This document shows, piece by piece, positions 7,020 through 14,924 of a stretch of DNA of 33,452 bases. The notes beneath the pieces were generated by a model, which searched no databases, had not been told where the DNA came from, and worked only from the letters and a program-made list of their open reading frames with translations. Source of the DNA: an uncultured Oscillospiraceae bacterium (GTDB taxonomy: Bacteria > Bacillota > Clostridia > Oscillospirales > Oscillospiraceae); contig CAJTWF010000026.1 of assembly GCA_910579965.1 (NCBI GenBank), forward strand, positions 1-33,452, read 5' to 3'. Positions within the stretch are counted from its first letter, which is position 1. Each line of letters starts with the position of its first letter. Made by a program: the position numbers and the translations under genes.

Positions 7020-7452
7020 CGCCCTTTCCATGGCCGGCATGGCCCTGCGGGCCGGGCGGCTGGAGGTTGGCGAGGACCCGGCGGGGGACGCCTGCCGGGA
7101 GAGGCGCTGCCGCCTGCTGCTGACCGCCAGCGATGCCGGGGAGAGCACCCTGCGCCGGTCCGCCCGCTTGGCCCAGGAGGGCCAGTGCCTGACTCTGGCG
7201 CTGCCCTTCACCCGGGAGGAGCTGGGGGCGGCCCTGGGACGGGGCAGCTGCGCCATAGCCGCGGTGACGGATCTGGGTCTGGCCCGGGCCATTGCGGACC
7301 GGCTGGCGGCCCAGGACCCGGAGCGGTACGGCGAGGCGGCCCAGCGGCTGCGCCTGAAGGCGGAGCGGGCGGCCCAGCGGCGGGAGAGGTCCGGAAAACA
7401 GCCAAGAGACGGGAGAAATTGCGCCCCTGTCAAATATAGAAACAAACCGTAA
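7012..7452 (+). CDS. ylxQ: L7Ae-family ribosomal protein YlxQ
   Basis: YlxQ belongs to the L7Ae/L30e fold, whose members typically bind kink-turn RNA. The core is about residues 1-100: an N-terminal MAGMALRAGRLEVGED, a middle strand RCRLLLTASDAGEST, then CLTLALPFTREELGAALGRGSCAIAAVTDLGLARAI. A basic tail extends it to 146 residues, longer than the roughly 100 of Bacillus YlxQ. The start is ATG 7012, overlapping the ylxR stop, because residues upstream in frame are shadow of ylxR. Its RNA target is unknown. A structured leader lies directly downstream, before infB. Confidence 0.85.
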   Translation: MNSALSMAGMALRAGRLEVGEDPAGDACRERRCRLLLTASDAGESTLRRSARLAQEGQCLTLALPFTREELGAALGRGSCAIAAVTDLGLARAIADRLAAQDPERYGEAAQRLRLKAERAAQRRERSGKQPRDGRNCAPVKYRNKP

Positions 7453-7459
7453 ACCCCAC

Positions 7460-7524
7460 CATAACACACGCCTGGGAGCCCGTGACCAGGGAGGACCGGC
7501 ATGAGCTGCCGGACGTGTGTTATG
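7460..7524 (+). ncRNA. Predicted three-way-junction leader RNA before infB
   Basis: A perfect 11-bp closing stem, CATAACACACG (7460-7470) with CGTGTGTTATG (7514-7524), encloses two hairpins. P2 is CCTGG (7471-7475) with CCAGG (7486-7490), stacked on P1 without a linker. P3 is CCGGCA (7496-7501) with TGCCGG (7507-7512). The ATG at 7501 and its AGGGAGG site (7488-7494) fall inside the fold, while the TTG start of infB and its own GGAGGTGG lie 37 nt beyond. The three stems are directly visible; a regulatory role is inference. I do not recognise it as a known riboswitch class. Confidence 0.55.
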
Positions 7525-7547
7525 ATGTACAAACCGGAATCACTACT

Positions 7548-7563
7548 GGAGGTGGTCTTATTG
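7548..7563 (+). promoter_or_regulatory. Ribosome binding site deciding the TTG start of infB
   Basis: GGAGGTGG (7548-7555) sits five bases before TTG 7561. The protein from that codon begins GNIVNKYKVNELARDFG, matching the usual IF2 N-terminus. The in-frame ATG 7501 also has a good site (7488-7494), but it lies within the stem-loop structure and would add 20 residues unlike other IF2 proteins. Confidence 0.65.
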
Positions 7564-9984
7564 GGTAATATTGTCAATAAGTACAAAGTGAACGAGCTGG
7601 CCAGAGACTTTGGGATGCAGACCAAGCAGATCATTGAAATTCTGGGCAAGTACTTCGACACGCCGAAAAAATCGGGCCAAAACCTGGAGGACAGGGAGCT
7701 GAACGTCCTCTTCGAGCACCTGACCCAGAATAACCAGATCAGCAGCATCCAGTCCATCTACGCGGACACTCCCCCGGCGGAGAAGGCCAAGCCCGCTCCG
7801 GACAGGGGTGCGCCCGCCCAGAAAAACGCCCCCGCGGGGGGCCGTCCCCACCAGGGCGGCGGTCAGGGCGGCGGTCAGAACGGCGGCCAGGGGGGCCAGC
7901 GGCCCTCCGGCGGGCAGCAGCAGCGGCAGCAGTCCAAGCCCCAGCAGGGCCAGCAGCCGGCAGCCCAGCAGCCCGGCGCCGGCCGGGTGCCCAAGACCAA
8001 GGTGGTGGACACCCGCAAGGCCACCAACGTCAACCTGGACAAGTACGACGAGAAGCTCCAGGACATGGCGGACCGCTCCGGGGCCGGCGGCGGACGCCGG
8101 GACCGGGAGCAGAGCAAGGAGAAGTTCCGCAACGCCGGCGGCAAGCGCCGGGGCCAGATGACCTTCTCCAACAAGCGCCGGCAGGAGGAGGCGGAGAAGA
8201 TGCGCCGCCTCCAGCTGGAAATCGCCAAGAAGACCCCCCTGACCGTGAAGATCCCCGACGAGATCTCCGTCCAGGAGCTGGCCAGCCGGATGAAGAAGAC
8301 CGGGGCCGAGGTGGTCAAGTGCCTGATGAAGAACGGGGTCATGGCCTCCCTGAGCCAGTTCATCGACTTCGACACCGCAGCCATCATTGCTGAGGAGCTG
8401 GGCTGCAAGGTGGAGAAGGAGGTTGTGGTCACCATTGAGGAGAAGCTCATCGACACCGCGGAGGATAAGCCGGAGGATCTGGCGCCCCGCGCGCCGGTGG
8501 TGGTGGTCATGGGCCACGTGGACCACGGCAAGACCTCCCTGCTGGACTATATCCGCTCCGCCAGCGTAGCCAAGGGCGAGGCCGGCGGCATCACCCAGCA
8601 CATCGGCGCCTACCAGACCCAGATCGGCGGCAAGCCCATCACCTTCCTGGACACCCCCGGCCACGAGGCCTTCACCTCCATGCGGGCCCGGGGCGCCATG
8701 GTCACGGATATCGCCATTCTGGTGGTGGCGGCCGAGGACGGCATCATGCCCCAGACCGTGGAGTCCATCAACCACGCCAAGGCCGCCGGCATCCCCATCA
8801 TCGTGGCCATCAACAAGATGGATAAGCCGGAGGCCAACCCGGAGCGCATCAAGCAGCAGCTCACCGAGTACGAGCTGGTGGCCGAGGAGTGGGGCGGCCA
8901 GACCATCGTGTGCCCCATCTCCGCCAAGACCGGCATGGGCATTGACAGCCTGCTGGAGATGGTGACCCTCACCGCCGAGGTGGCGGAGCTGAAGGCCAAC
9001 CCCAACCGGGCCGCCCAGGGCACGGTGGTGGAGGCCCGGCTGGACAAGGGACGCGGCCCCGTGGCCACCCTGCTGGTGCAGAACGGCACCCTCCACACCG
9101 GCGACATCATCATTGCCGGCACCGCCGTGGGCCGTGTGCGGGCCATGGTGGACGACAAGGGCGGCCGGCTGAGCGAGGCGGGCCCCTCCGTGCCTGTGGA
9201 GATCACGGGCCTGGGCGAGGTCCCCGGCGCGGGCAGCGTCTTCAACGCCGTGGCCGACGAGCGGCTGGCCCGGGAGCTGGTGGAGCAGCGCAAGGCCGAG
9301 GAGCGGGCCAAGGCCAACGCCCCCATTCAGAAGGTAAGCCTGGAGGATCTGTTCAGCCAGATTCAGGCCGGCGAGATGAAGGATCTGAACATCATTGTCA
9401 AGGCCGACGTGCAGGGCTCCGCCGAGGCGGTGAAGGCCAGCCTGGAGAAGCTGAGCAACGAGGAGGTCCGGGTCCGGGTCATCCACTCCGGCGTGGGCGC
9501 GATCAGCGAGAGCGATGTGATGCTGGCCGCCACCTCCAAGGCCATTATCGTGGGCTTCAACGTCCGTCCGGACGCATCCGCCCGGGACAACGCCGCCCGC
9601 AGCCACGTGGACATGCGGATGTACCGGGTGATCTATGACGCCATCAACGAGGTGGAGGCCGCCATGAAGGGCATGCTGGCCCCCAAGTTCCGGGAGGCCC
9701 TCATCGGCCACGCGGAGATCCGCCAGACCTACAAGGTCTCCGGCGTGGGCACCATCGCCGGCTGCTACGTCCAGGACGGCAAGATCCAGCGCAACTGTCA
9801 GGTGCGCATTGTCCGGGACGGCATCGTTATCCACGAGGGCCAGCTGGCCAGCCTCCAGCGGTTCAAGGACGCGGTGAAGGAGGTTGCCTCCGGCTACGAG
9901 TGCGGCATGTCCATTGAGAAGTTCAACGACATCAAGGAGGGCGACATCATCGAGTGCTTTGTCATGGAGCAGATCGAGGTGTAA
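7561..9984 (+). CDS. infB: Translation initiation factor IF-2
   Basis: IF2 is the GTPase that brings initiator fMet-tRNA to the 30S subunit and promotes subunit joining. From TTG 7561 it has 807 residues: an N-terminal IF2_N domain (about 1-60), a Gly/Gln-rich disordered linker (about 80-145), a second IF2_N module near 215-265, and then the G domain. The G motifs are GHVDHGKT at 318-325, DTPGH at 364-368, NKMD at 418-421 and SAK at 454-456. The beta-barrel and C-terminal fMet-tRNA domains follow, ending in ECFVMEQIEV. A longer product from ATG 7501 cannot be excluded. The usual next gene, rbfA, is absent; a terminator follows. Confidence 0.96.
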   Translation: MGNIVNKYKVNELARDFGMQTKQIIEILGKYFDTPKKSGQNLEDRELNVLFEHLTQNNQISSIQSIYADTPPAEKAKPAPDRGAPAQKNAPAGGRPHQGGGQGGGQNGGQGGQRPSGGQQQRQQSKPQQGQQPAAQQPGAGRVPKTKVVDTRKATNVNLDKYDEKLQDMADRSGAGGGRRDREQSKEKFRNAGGKRRGQMTFSNKRRQEEAEKMRRLQLEIAKKTPLTVKIPDEISVQELASRMKKTGAEVVKCLMKNGVMASLSQFIDFDTAAIIAEELGCKVEKEVVVTIEEKLIDTAEDKPEDLAPRAPVVVVMGHVDHGKTSLLDYIRSASVAKGEAGGITQHIGAYQTQIGGKPITFLDTPGHEAFTSMRARGAMVTDIAILVVAAEDGIMPQTVESINHAKAAGIPIIVAINKMDKPEANPERIKQQLTEYELVAEEWGGQTIVCPISAKTGMGIDSLLEMVTLTAEVAELKANPNRAAQGTVVEARLDKGRGPVATLLVQNGTLHTGDIIIAGTAVGRVRAMVDDKGGRLSEAGPSVPVEITGLGEVPGAGSVFNAVADERLARELVEQRKAEERAKANAPIQKVSLEDLFSQIQAGEMKDLNIIVKADVQGSAEAVKASLEKLSNEEVRVRVIHSGVGAISESDVMLAATSKAIIVGFNVRPDASARDNAARSHVDMRMYRVIYDAINEVEAAMKGMLAPKFREALIGHAEIRQTYKVSGVGTIAGCYVQDGKIQRNCQVRIVRDGIVIHEGQLASLQRFKDAVKEVASGYECGMSIEKFNDIKEGDIIECFVMEQIEV

Positions 9985-10082
9985 GCCCAGGACAAGGGGC
10001 GCCTGATAACAGAGATCATTCCGTTATCTTGCAGCTGCCGGAAAAGCAAGCCCCTGTGACAAAACGCAGGATTGAGAAAAAA

Positions 10083-10108
10083 GCACGATTGTTAAATCGT
10101 GCTTTTTT
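10083..10108 (+). terminator. Intrinsic terminator of the rimP-infB operon
   Basis: GCACGATT (10083-10090) pairs perfectly with AATCGTGC (10095-10102) around a GTTA loop and is followed by six T residues. Six A residues precede it, so it could also work on the opposite strand. Confidence 0.9.
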
Positions 10109-10121
10109 CCTGCCCATTTGT

Positions 10122-10177
10122 GCAGGGGTGAGCGATGCTCGCCCCTACAGGAGGCTGCGTTTTTCGCAAAATGGATT
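10122..10177. repeat. Palindromic GC-rich repeat with conserved tail, copy 1
   Basis: AGGGGTGAGC (10124-10133) pairs with GCTCGCCCCT (10137-10146). The tail CCCCTACAGGAGGCTGC and the following TTTTCGnAAAATG recur at 25995-26025, and the GCTCGCCCCTACA core recurs at 17896-17908. It is a short intergenic repeat family, non-coding here, lying between the infB terminator and the next promoter. Confidence 0.7.
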
Positions 10178-10221
10178 TCTCTGGTCCGGCGAAACTTAAA
10201 ATAGCTATTATGGTAAATCTG

Positions 10222-10230
10222 TGTTATACT
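10222..10230 (+). promoter_or_regulatory. Possible extended -10 promoter of the esterase operon
   Basis: TGT-TATACT (10222-10230) is a good extended -10 about 30 bases before the esterase start. The region 17 bases upstream (TAGCTA) is a poor -35, which extended -10 promoters tolerate. Confidence 0.45.
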
Positions 10231-10261
10231 GGTATAAAAACCATGGAACAGAGGAGCAGAT

Positions 10262-11194
10262 ATGGCCATCAATAAAGCAGTGCGGGCAGCGCTGAGCATC
10301 CTGTCCTATCCGGAAATCGACGTAAAAAAGACATACCTGGTGGAACGGGAAATGCAGAAGCTGCTCTCCCGCCGGTTGAAAAACCCCTCTCTTTACCGGG
10401 TTTGGGAGCACCCGGTCCTCAGCGGCGTCCATAACGTCCCTGTGCGCATCTTCCGGCCCGCCGGGACCCCCGGGGCCTCGCTGCTGCTCTTCTTTCACGG
10501 CGGCGGCTGGGTCACGGGCACGGTTGACAGCTACGACGGCGTATGCGCAGACATGGCCGCGATGACCGGCTGTACCGTGGCCTCGGTGGACTACCGCCTG
10601 GCGCCGGAGCACCGCTTCCCCGCCGCGCCGGAGGACTGCTACGCGGCCGCCCAGGAGGTGTTCCGCAGGGCGGAGACGCTGGGCGTGGAACCGGAGAACG
10701 TTGTCCTGATCGGGGACAGCGCCGGCGGCAATCTGGCCGCCGCCGTTTCCCTGATGTCCCGGGATCGGGGGGGATTTCGTCCCAGCCGCCAGATATTGAT
10801 CTATCCCGCCCTGGCCAGCGACCACTCGGAGAACTCGCCGTATCCCTCGGTGCGGGAAAACGGAACCGGCTATCTGCTGACCGCCAGGCGGGTGAGGGAC
10901 TATATGGCCCTCTACCGCTCCTCGGACGAGGATCTGACAAATCCCTATTTTGCCCCGCTGCACGCCGCCAGCCTTGGGGAACAGCCGGATACCCTGCTCA
11001 TCACGGCGGAGTACTGCCCGCTGCGGGATGAGGGCGAGGCCTACGGCCGCCGTCTGCGGGAGGCGGGCAGCTCGGTGGAGATCCACCGGATCCCGGACGC
11101 TCTCCACGGCTACTTCTCCCTGCCTGTCCGCTTTTCGCAGGTAAAGCGGACCTACGAGATCATCAACCGATTTTTGGAGACACGCCATGAGTAA
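10262..11194 (+). CDS. Alpha/beta hydrolase, hormone-sensitive-lipase (HSL) family esterase
   Basis: This is a 310-residue serine esterase of family IV. The oxyanion-hole motif HGGGW is at 79-83, the nucleophile is Ser153 in GDSAGG, and the remaining triad is Asp256 (PLRDEGEAY) and His282 (DALHGYF). Such enzymes cleave short-chain acyl esters; the natural substrate is not evident. No signal peptide is seen, so it should be cytoplasmic. GAGGAG precedes ATG 10262. Its 3' end overlaps the next gene by eight bases, implying translational coupling with an acyltransferase, so the two may add and remove the same kind of acyl group. That pairing is inference. Confidence 0.9.
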   Translation: MAINKAVRAALSILSYPEIDVKKTYLVEREMQKLLSRRLKNPSLYRVWEHPVLSGVHNVPVRIFRPAGTPGASLLLFFHGGGWVTGTVDSYDGVCADMAAMTGCTVASVDYRLAPEHRFPAAPEDCYAAAQEVFRRAETLGVEPENVVLIGDSAGGNLAAAVSLMSRDRGGFRPSRQILIYPALASDHSENSPYPSVRENGTGYLLTARRVRDYMALYRSSDEDLTNPYFAPLHAASLGEQPDTLLITAEYCPLRDEGEAYGRRLREAGSSVEIHRIPDALHGYFSLPVRFSQVKRTYEIINRFLETRHE

Positions 11195-12467
11195 CAGGAG
11201 TATTCCCCCCTGGTGGACGCTGGACAACGCCGCGAAGATCTTTCCATCCACCGGCTCCGCCCACGACTCCAAGGTCTTCCGGTTCGTCTGCGAGCTGCGG
11301 GAGCCGGTGGAGCCCCAGCTCCTGCAGCGGGCCCTGGACAGGACGGTGGAGCGGTTCCCCATATACCGCTCTGTGATGAAGCGTGGGTGGTTCTGGTACT
11401 ATCTGGAGGACAGCCCCCTTCCCGCCCAGGTCCGCCGCGAGGAGCTGCCCCCCTGCTGCCCGATCTATCCCTCCGTCCGCCGCAGCCTGCTCTTCCGCGT
11501 CCTCTACTACCGCAGGCGGATCAGCCTGGAGGTCTACCACGCGCTGACAGACGGCACCGGCGCGCTGAACTTTCTGTGCGCCCTGGTCTATGAGTATCTG
11601 CTGCTGCGCTGCCCGGAGGAGCTCCCCCAGCCTGTCCCGGTCCTGCCCTACGACGCGTCCCCCGCCCAGCAGCAGGCGGACAGCTTCCAGAAGTACTATG
11701 AGAAGCCCAAGGGCCGCTCCATGGGCCGTTCTCCCGCCGCCTATCAGATCCGGAGGGAGCGCCTGCCCAGAAACCATCTGGCCATCCTGGAGGGCAGGAT
11801 GCCCCTGGACCAGGTCCTGGCCTGTGCGCGGGCCAGAGGCGTTACATTGACGGAGCTGATGACGGCGATTTTCCTCCGCGCCATCCACGCGGGGATGCGG
11901 GTGCGGGACCGCAAAAAGCCGGTGGTCATCACCATCCCCGTCAATCTGCGCAGCTACTTTCCCTCGGAATCCGCCCGGAATTTTTTTGCCACCATCAACG
12001 CCGGCTATGACTTCAGCAGGGGGGAGGACAGCCTGGAGGCGGTTCTGAAGGAGGTCAGGCGCAGTTTCCGGGAAAACCTGACAGCGGAGAGAATGAGGGA
12101 GCGTATGAACGCCCTGTGCGCGCTGGAGCACAGCGTCCCTCTCCGCCTGGTCCCCCTCCCGCTGAAGGACGTGGTTCTGCGCATTGCGAACAAGATCGCC
12201 GCCCAGGGTGTGACAGCCTCCTTTTCCAACGTCGGGAAGGTCTCCATGCCCAGGGAGATGGAGAAGTTGATTCACCTTTTCAGCGTTTTTGCCTGTGCGG
12301 GGATGCTGCAGGCCTGCGCCTGCTCCTTTGGCGGCGTGTACGTTGTCAGCTTCGCCAGCCCCTACCGCGCGTGTGAGACGGAGCGTGTCTTTTTCCGGGA
12401 ATTGGCGCGGCTGGGGATTGAGGTGGTCCTGACCACCAACCTGCCGCCGGAGACGGAGGTGCGTTAG
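11187..12467 (+). CDS. HxxxDG acyltransferase, alcohol-acetyltransferase/condensation-like
   Basis: The 426-residue protein resembles the CoA-dependent acyltransferase fold shared by alcohol acetyltransferases, PapA enzymes and NRPS condensation domains. The catalytic motif HALTDG is at 118-123 (His118, Asp122, Gly123) after EVY. The N-terminal half has LLQRALDRTVERFPIYRS, typical of the first subdomain. The second half has VVITIPVNLRSYFPSESARNFF and a TASFSNVG stretch corresponding to the DFGxG-side region. It would transfer an acyl group from CoA or a carrier to an alcohol or amine; the acceptor is unknown. It is coupled to the esterase upstream and ends two bases before the next gene. Confidence 0.8.
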   Translation: MSNRSIPPWWTLDNAAKIFPSTGSAHDSKVFRFVCELREPVEPQLLQRALDRTVERFPIYRSVMKRGWFWYYLEDSPLPAQVRREELPPCCPIYPSVRRSLLFRVLYYRRRISLEVYHALTDGTGALNFLCALVYEYLLLRCPEELPQPVPVLPYDASPAQQQADSFQKYYEKPKGRSMGRSPAAYQIRRERLPRNHLAILEGRMPLDQVLACARARGVTLTELMTAIFLRAIHAGMRVRDRKKPVVITIPVNLRSYFPSESARNFFATINAGYDFSRGEDSLEAVLKEVRRSFRENLTAERMRERMNALCALEHSVPLRLVPLPLKDVVLRIANKIAAQGVTASFSNVGKVSMPREMEKLIHLFSVFACAGMLQACACSFGGVYVVSFASPYRACETERVFFRELARLGIEVVLTTNLPPETEVR

Positions 12468-12469
12468 AG

Positions 12470-13129
12470 ATGCTGTACTGTGAAAAATGCGGCGTATACC
12501 TGTCCGGGTCCATGGAGCGGTGCCCCCTCTGCCAGGGGGCGGTGACCGGCCAGCCGGAGGAGGACGCCTATCCCCCCCTGCCGGAGACCGCAAGGCCCTA
12601 TGGGCTGACGGTCCGCCTGGCCGGACTGCTTACCGCCGCCGCCCTGACGGTGTGCGCCGCGGTCAATTACTGCTTTCCGGAGGGAGGCTGGTGGTTCCTG
12701 TTTGTGGCGGCGGGACTGGGCAGCGCGTGGCTGCTGACGGGCGTTGCCCTCTGGAAGCGGCGCAATCCCATGAAGGCCATTGCCTGGCTGCTGGCTGTCG
12801 TGCCGGCGCTGGTGCTGGCGTGGGATTGGCGCACGGGCTTTATGGGATGGTCCATCAATTTTGTGCTGCCCTGCTTTATCCCCTGTATGCAGCTGGCTGC
12901 CGCCGGAGCGGCGCGAATTCTGCGGCTGCGGCCAGCCGACTATCTGCTCTATCTGAGTATTTGCATATTGGCGGGCTTTTTCCCGCTGATTCCGCTGTTC
13001 TGCGGAGCACTGTGGATGATCTACCCCTCGGTGGTATGCGCGGGCATCAGCGCCATTTCCCTGTCCGCGCTGCTGCTGTTCCGGGGACCGGCGCTGAAAG
13101 CGGAGATCATCCGGCGCGGACATCTGTAA
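12470..13129 (+). CDS. Zinc-ribbon membrane protein of the DUF6320 type
   Basis: The 219-residue protein starts with a zinc ribbon, CEKC at residues 4-7 and CPLC at 18-21. A short proline-rich linker follows, and then about six hydrophobic segments between residues 45 and 210 (for example LTAAALTVCAAVNYC and LLYLSICILAGFFPLIPLF). This layout matches DUF6320 proteins, which in Clostridia are found beside acyltransferases of the preceding kind (from memory). It likely sits in the cytoplasmic membrane with the ribbon inside, perhaps docking the acyltransferase or its lipid substrate. No enzymatic motif is visible. It begins two bases after the acyltransferase stop. Confidence 0.75.
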   Translation: MLYCEKCGVYLSGSMERCPLCQGAVTGQPEEDAYPPLPETARPYGLTVRLAGLLTAAALTVCAAVNYCFPEGGWWFLFVAAGLGSAWLLTGVALWKRRNPMKAIAWLLAVVPALVLAWDWRTGFMGWSINFVLPCFIPCMQLAAAGAARILRLRPADYLLYLSICILAGFFPLIPLFCGALWMIYPSVVCAGISAISLSALLLFRGPALKAEIIRRGHL

Positions 13130-13181
13130 AAGCATGGGACATATTGGATGCTATAGGAACACAGCGAGGAGGCTTTGCGAG

Positions 13182-14063
13182 ATGGAAATTCACGAAGGAC
13201 GTATGCCCTACCTGGGGTATGAAACCTACTACCGCGTGGCAGGGCGGAGCGCAGGCGGCAAAACGCCGCTGGTGCTGCTGCATGGCGGCCCCGGCTCCAC
13301 CCACAATTACTTTGAAGTCCTGGACGCCCTGGCGGAGGCAGACAGCCGGCAGCTGGTTATGTACGATCAGCTGGGCTGCGGCGGGTCCTGGGCGGAGGCA
13401 GAGGGGCTCTGGACCATGGAAACCTGGCTCAATGAACTGGAGGCGCTTCGGGAGCACCTGGGACTGGAGGAGGTTCACCTGCTGGGCCAGTCCTGGGGCG
13501 GGATGCTTCTGCTGGAGTATATCTGTACGCGCCATCCGGCGGGGGTGAAGAGCATCGTCCTCTCCAGCACGCTCCCCTCCTCCAGAATGTGGGGGGAGGA
13601 ACAACACCGGATGATCCGTTTCCTGCCGCCGGAAATGCAGCGGGCCATTGCCCGGGCGGAGGCCACCGGGGACTACACCGGCGCGGATTACCAAGCGGCT
13701 GAGGCGGAGTATATGCTGCGCCATGCGGCGGGCCCGGTGCCGCCGGACGGTCCGGAGTGCCTGCTGCGCCCGCGCCGGCAGGGGCGGACGTCCTACGTGG
13801 AGGCGTGGGGACCAAACGAATTCACCCCAGCCGGCGCCCTCCGGGATTTTGATGTGACGGAGCTGCTGCGCGATATCCGGCAGCCAGCGCTGATCATCAG
13901 CGGCGGAAACGATCTCTGCACCCCCTATGTGGCAAAGTATATGTACGATCATATCCCCAACGCCCGCTGGGAGCTTTTCCGGGACTGCCGCCACATGTGC
14001 TTTGTGGAGGATACGCCCCGGTATATTGACCTGCTGCGGGAGTGGCTGAATATCCATGACTGA
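13182..14063 (+). CDS. Proline iminopeptidase-like alpha/beta hydrolase
   Basis: This is an S33-family hydrolase of 293 residues, the usual size. HGGPG (34-38) is the family's oxyanion motif, Ser104 is in GQSWGG, Asp244 is in GGNDLC and His271 is in CRHMCF. A helical cap lies between about 135 and 215. Proline iminopeptidases remove N-terminal proline from peptides, but relatives act on other amides and esters, so the substrate is uncertain. ATG 13182 is chosen because GAGGAGG (13166-13172) precedes it; the frame is open back to 13134. It lies 52 nt after the DUF6320 gene with no terminator between, so it is probably the last gene of that operon. Confidence 0.88.
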   Translation: MEIHEGRMPYLGYETYYRVAGRSAGGKTPLVLLHGGPGSTHNYFEVLDALAEADSRQLVMYDQLGCGGSWAEAEGLWTMETWLNELEALREHLGLEEVHLLGQSWGGMLLLEYICTRHPAGVKSIVLSSTLPSSRMWGEEQHRMIRFLPPEMQRAIARAEATGDYTGADYQAAEAEYMLRHAAGPVPPDGPECLLRPRRQGRTSYVEAWGPNEFTPAGALRDFDVTELLRDIRQPALIISGGNDLCTPYVAKYMYDHIPNARWELFRDCRHMCFVEDTPRYIDLLREWLNIHD

Positions 14064-14115
14064 GCGGCGGGAAAGTACCTGCCGGCTTCGTCCGCTTTTT
14101 CCATTTAAGACAAAA

Positions 14116-14172
14116 ATATCATTCTGGACGCAGCGGAGGATCCCCGATCCTTCACTCCGTTCAGAATGATAT
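14116..14172. terminator. Long hairpin between convergent genes, repeat-like
   Basis: ATATCATTCTG (14116-14126) pairs with CAGAATGATAT (14162-14172), and inside it AGGATC (14137-14142) pairs with GATCCT (14146-14151). It separates the esterase operon from rnc, which converge here, so it probably stops or buffers transcription from both sides. The ATTCTG...GGATC core resembles a short repeat seen in many bacterial genomes. There is no other copy in this window. Confidence 0.6.
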
Positions 14173-14178
14173 ACAACC

Positions 14179-14847
14179 TCACGCCGGCATGTCCGACAGC
14201 GCGGCCTTGGCGGCGGCCTGCTCGGCCTCCTTCTTGCTGTGGCCCTCGCCGCGGCCGATGGCCGTACCGTTGAGCCGCACCTCGAAGAGAAAAGTCTTGT
14301 TGTGGTCCGGGCCCCTCTGATCCACCATATGGTAGGTCAGCACCTGACCGCTCCTGCGCTGGGTCACCTCCTGCAGGGTGGTCTTGTAGTCCCGGCGCTC
14401 CTCAGCCGTCGGAGCCTGCCGCAGCAGGACGCGCTCAATGAGCTCCCGGGCCGCCTCAATGCCGCCGTCCAGGTACACGGCCGCAAGCACCGCCTCCATG
14501 GCGTCGGCCAGAATAGACTGCCGCTCCCGGCCGCCTCCGGCCTCCTCGCCCCGTCCCAGCTTGAGGTAGCCGCCCAGGCCCAGCTCCTTGGCCACCCCGT
14601 ACAGGCTCTGCTCGCATACCAGCGCGGCCCGCATCCGGGTCAGATCCCCCTCCGGCAGCTCGCCGTACCGCTTGAACAGGAACTCCGCCGACACAAAGCC
14701 CAGCACGCTGTCGCCCAAAAACTCCAGACGCTCGTTGCTGCTCAGACCGCCCCTGTGCTCGTTGGCGTAGGAGCTGTGATTGAGAGCCTCGCTTAAAAGG
14801 GATCTGTCGTGGAAGGCATAGCCCAGCCTGCGCTCCAGGGATTCCAT
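14179..14847 (-). CDS. rnc: Ribonuclease III
   Basis: RNase III cuts double-stranded RNA and processes rRNA precursors and mRNA leaders. From ATG 14847 it has 222 residues. The signature NERLEFLGDSVLG spans 38-50 (Glu42, Asp46), the second catalytic pair Asp115 and Glu118 is in LADAMEA, and a C-terminal dsRNA-binding domain runs about 153-220 (DYKTTLQEV to KKEAEQAAAKAAL). AAAGGAGG lies nine bases before the start; the frame is open 25 codons further up but those codons overlap the intergenic hairpin. It is last in plsX-acpP-rnc, a standard Firmicute order. It could act on the pnp leader hairpin in this same window. Confidence 0.96.
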   Translation of the reverse strand: MESLERRLGYAFHDRSLLSEALNHSSYANEHRGGLSSNERLEFLGDSVLGFVSAEFLFKRYGELPEGDLTRMRAALVCEQSLYGVAKELGLGGYLKLGRGEEAGGGRERQSILADAMEAVLAAVYLDGGIEAARELIERVLLRQAPTAEERRDYKTTLQEVTQRRSGQVLTYHMVDQRGPDHNKTFLFEVRLNGTAIGRGEGHSKKEAEQAAAKAALSDMPA

Positions 14848-14872
14848 CTGTGCACCCCTCCTTTCAGCAAGA

Positions 14873-14916
14873 AGGGCCTCGCCTGCCGGACGAACGCGTC
14901 CTTGGGACGAGGCCCT
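14873..14916 (-). terminator. Hairpin between acpP and rnc
   Basis: AGGGCCTCG (14873-14881) pairs with CGAGGCCCT (14908-14916), with GGACG/CGTCC pairing inside. On the minus strand it follows acpP by eight bases. There is little U-tract, so it may stabilise the abundant acpP mRNA or reduce read-through into rnc. Confidence 0.5.
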
Positions 14917-14924
14917 CTTCACGA

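Noticed and set aside
7558..9834. Open frame of 758 codons antisense to infB
   Set aside because: It has the same GC-driven composition (His, Gly, Leu, Asp repeats) and mirrors the IF2 reading frame. No family resemblance is seen.
14116..14172. CRISPR-like repeat
   Set aside because: It is a single palindrome with no regular spacing or further copies. No CRISPR array or cas gene is seen anywhere in the window.
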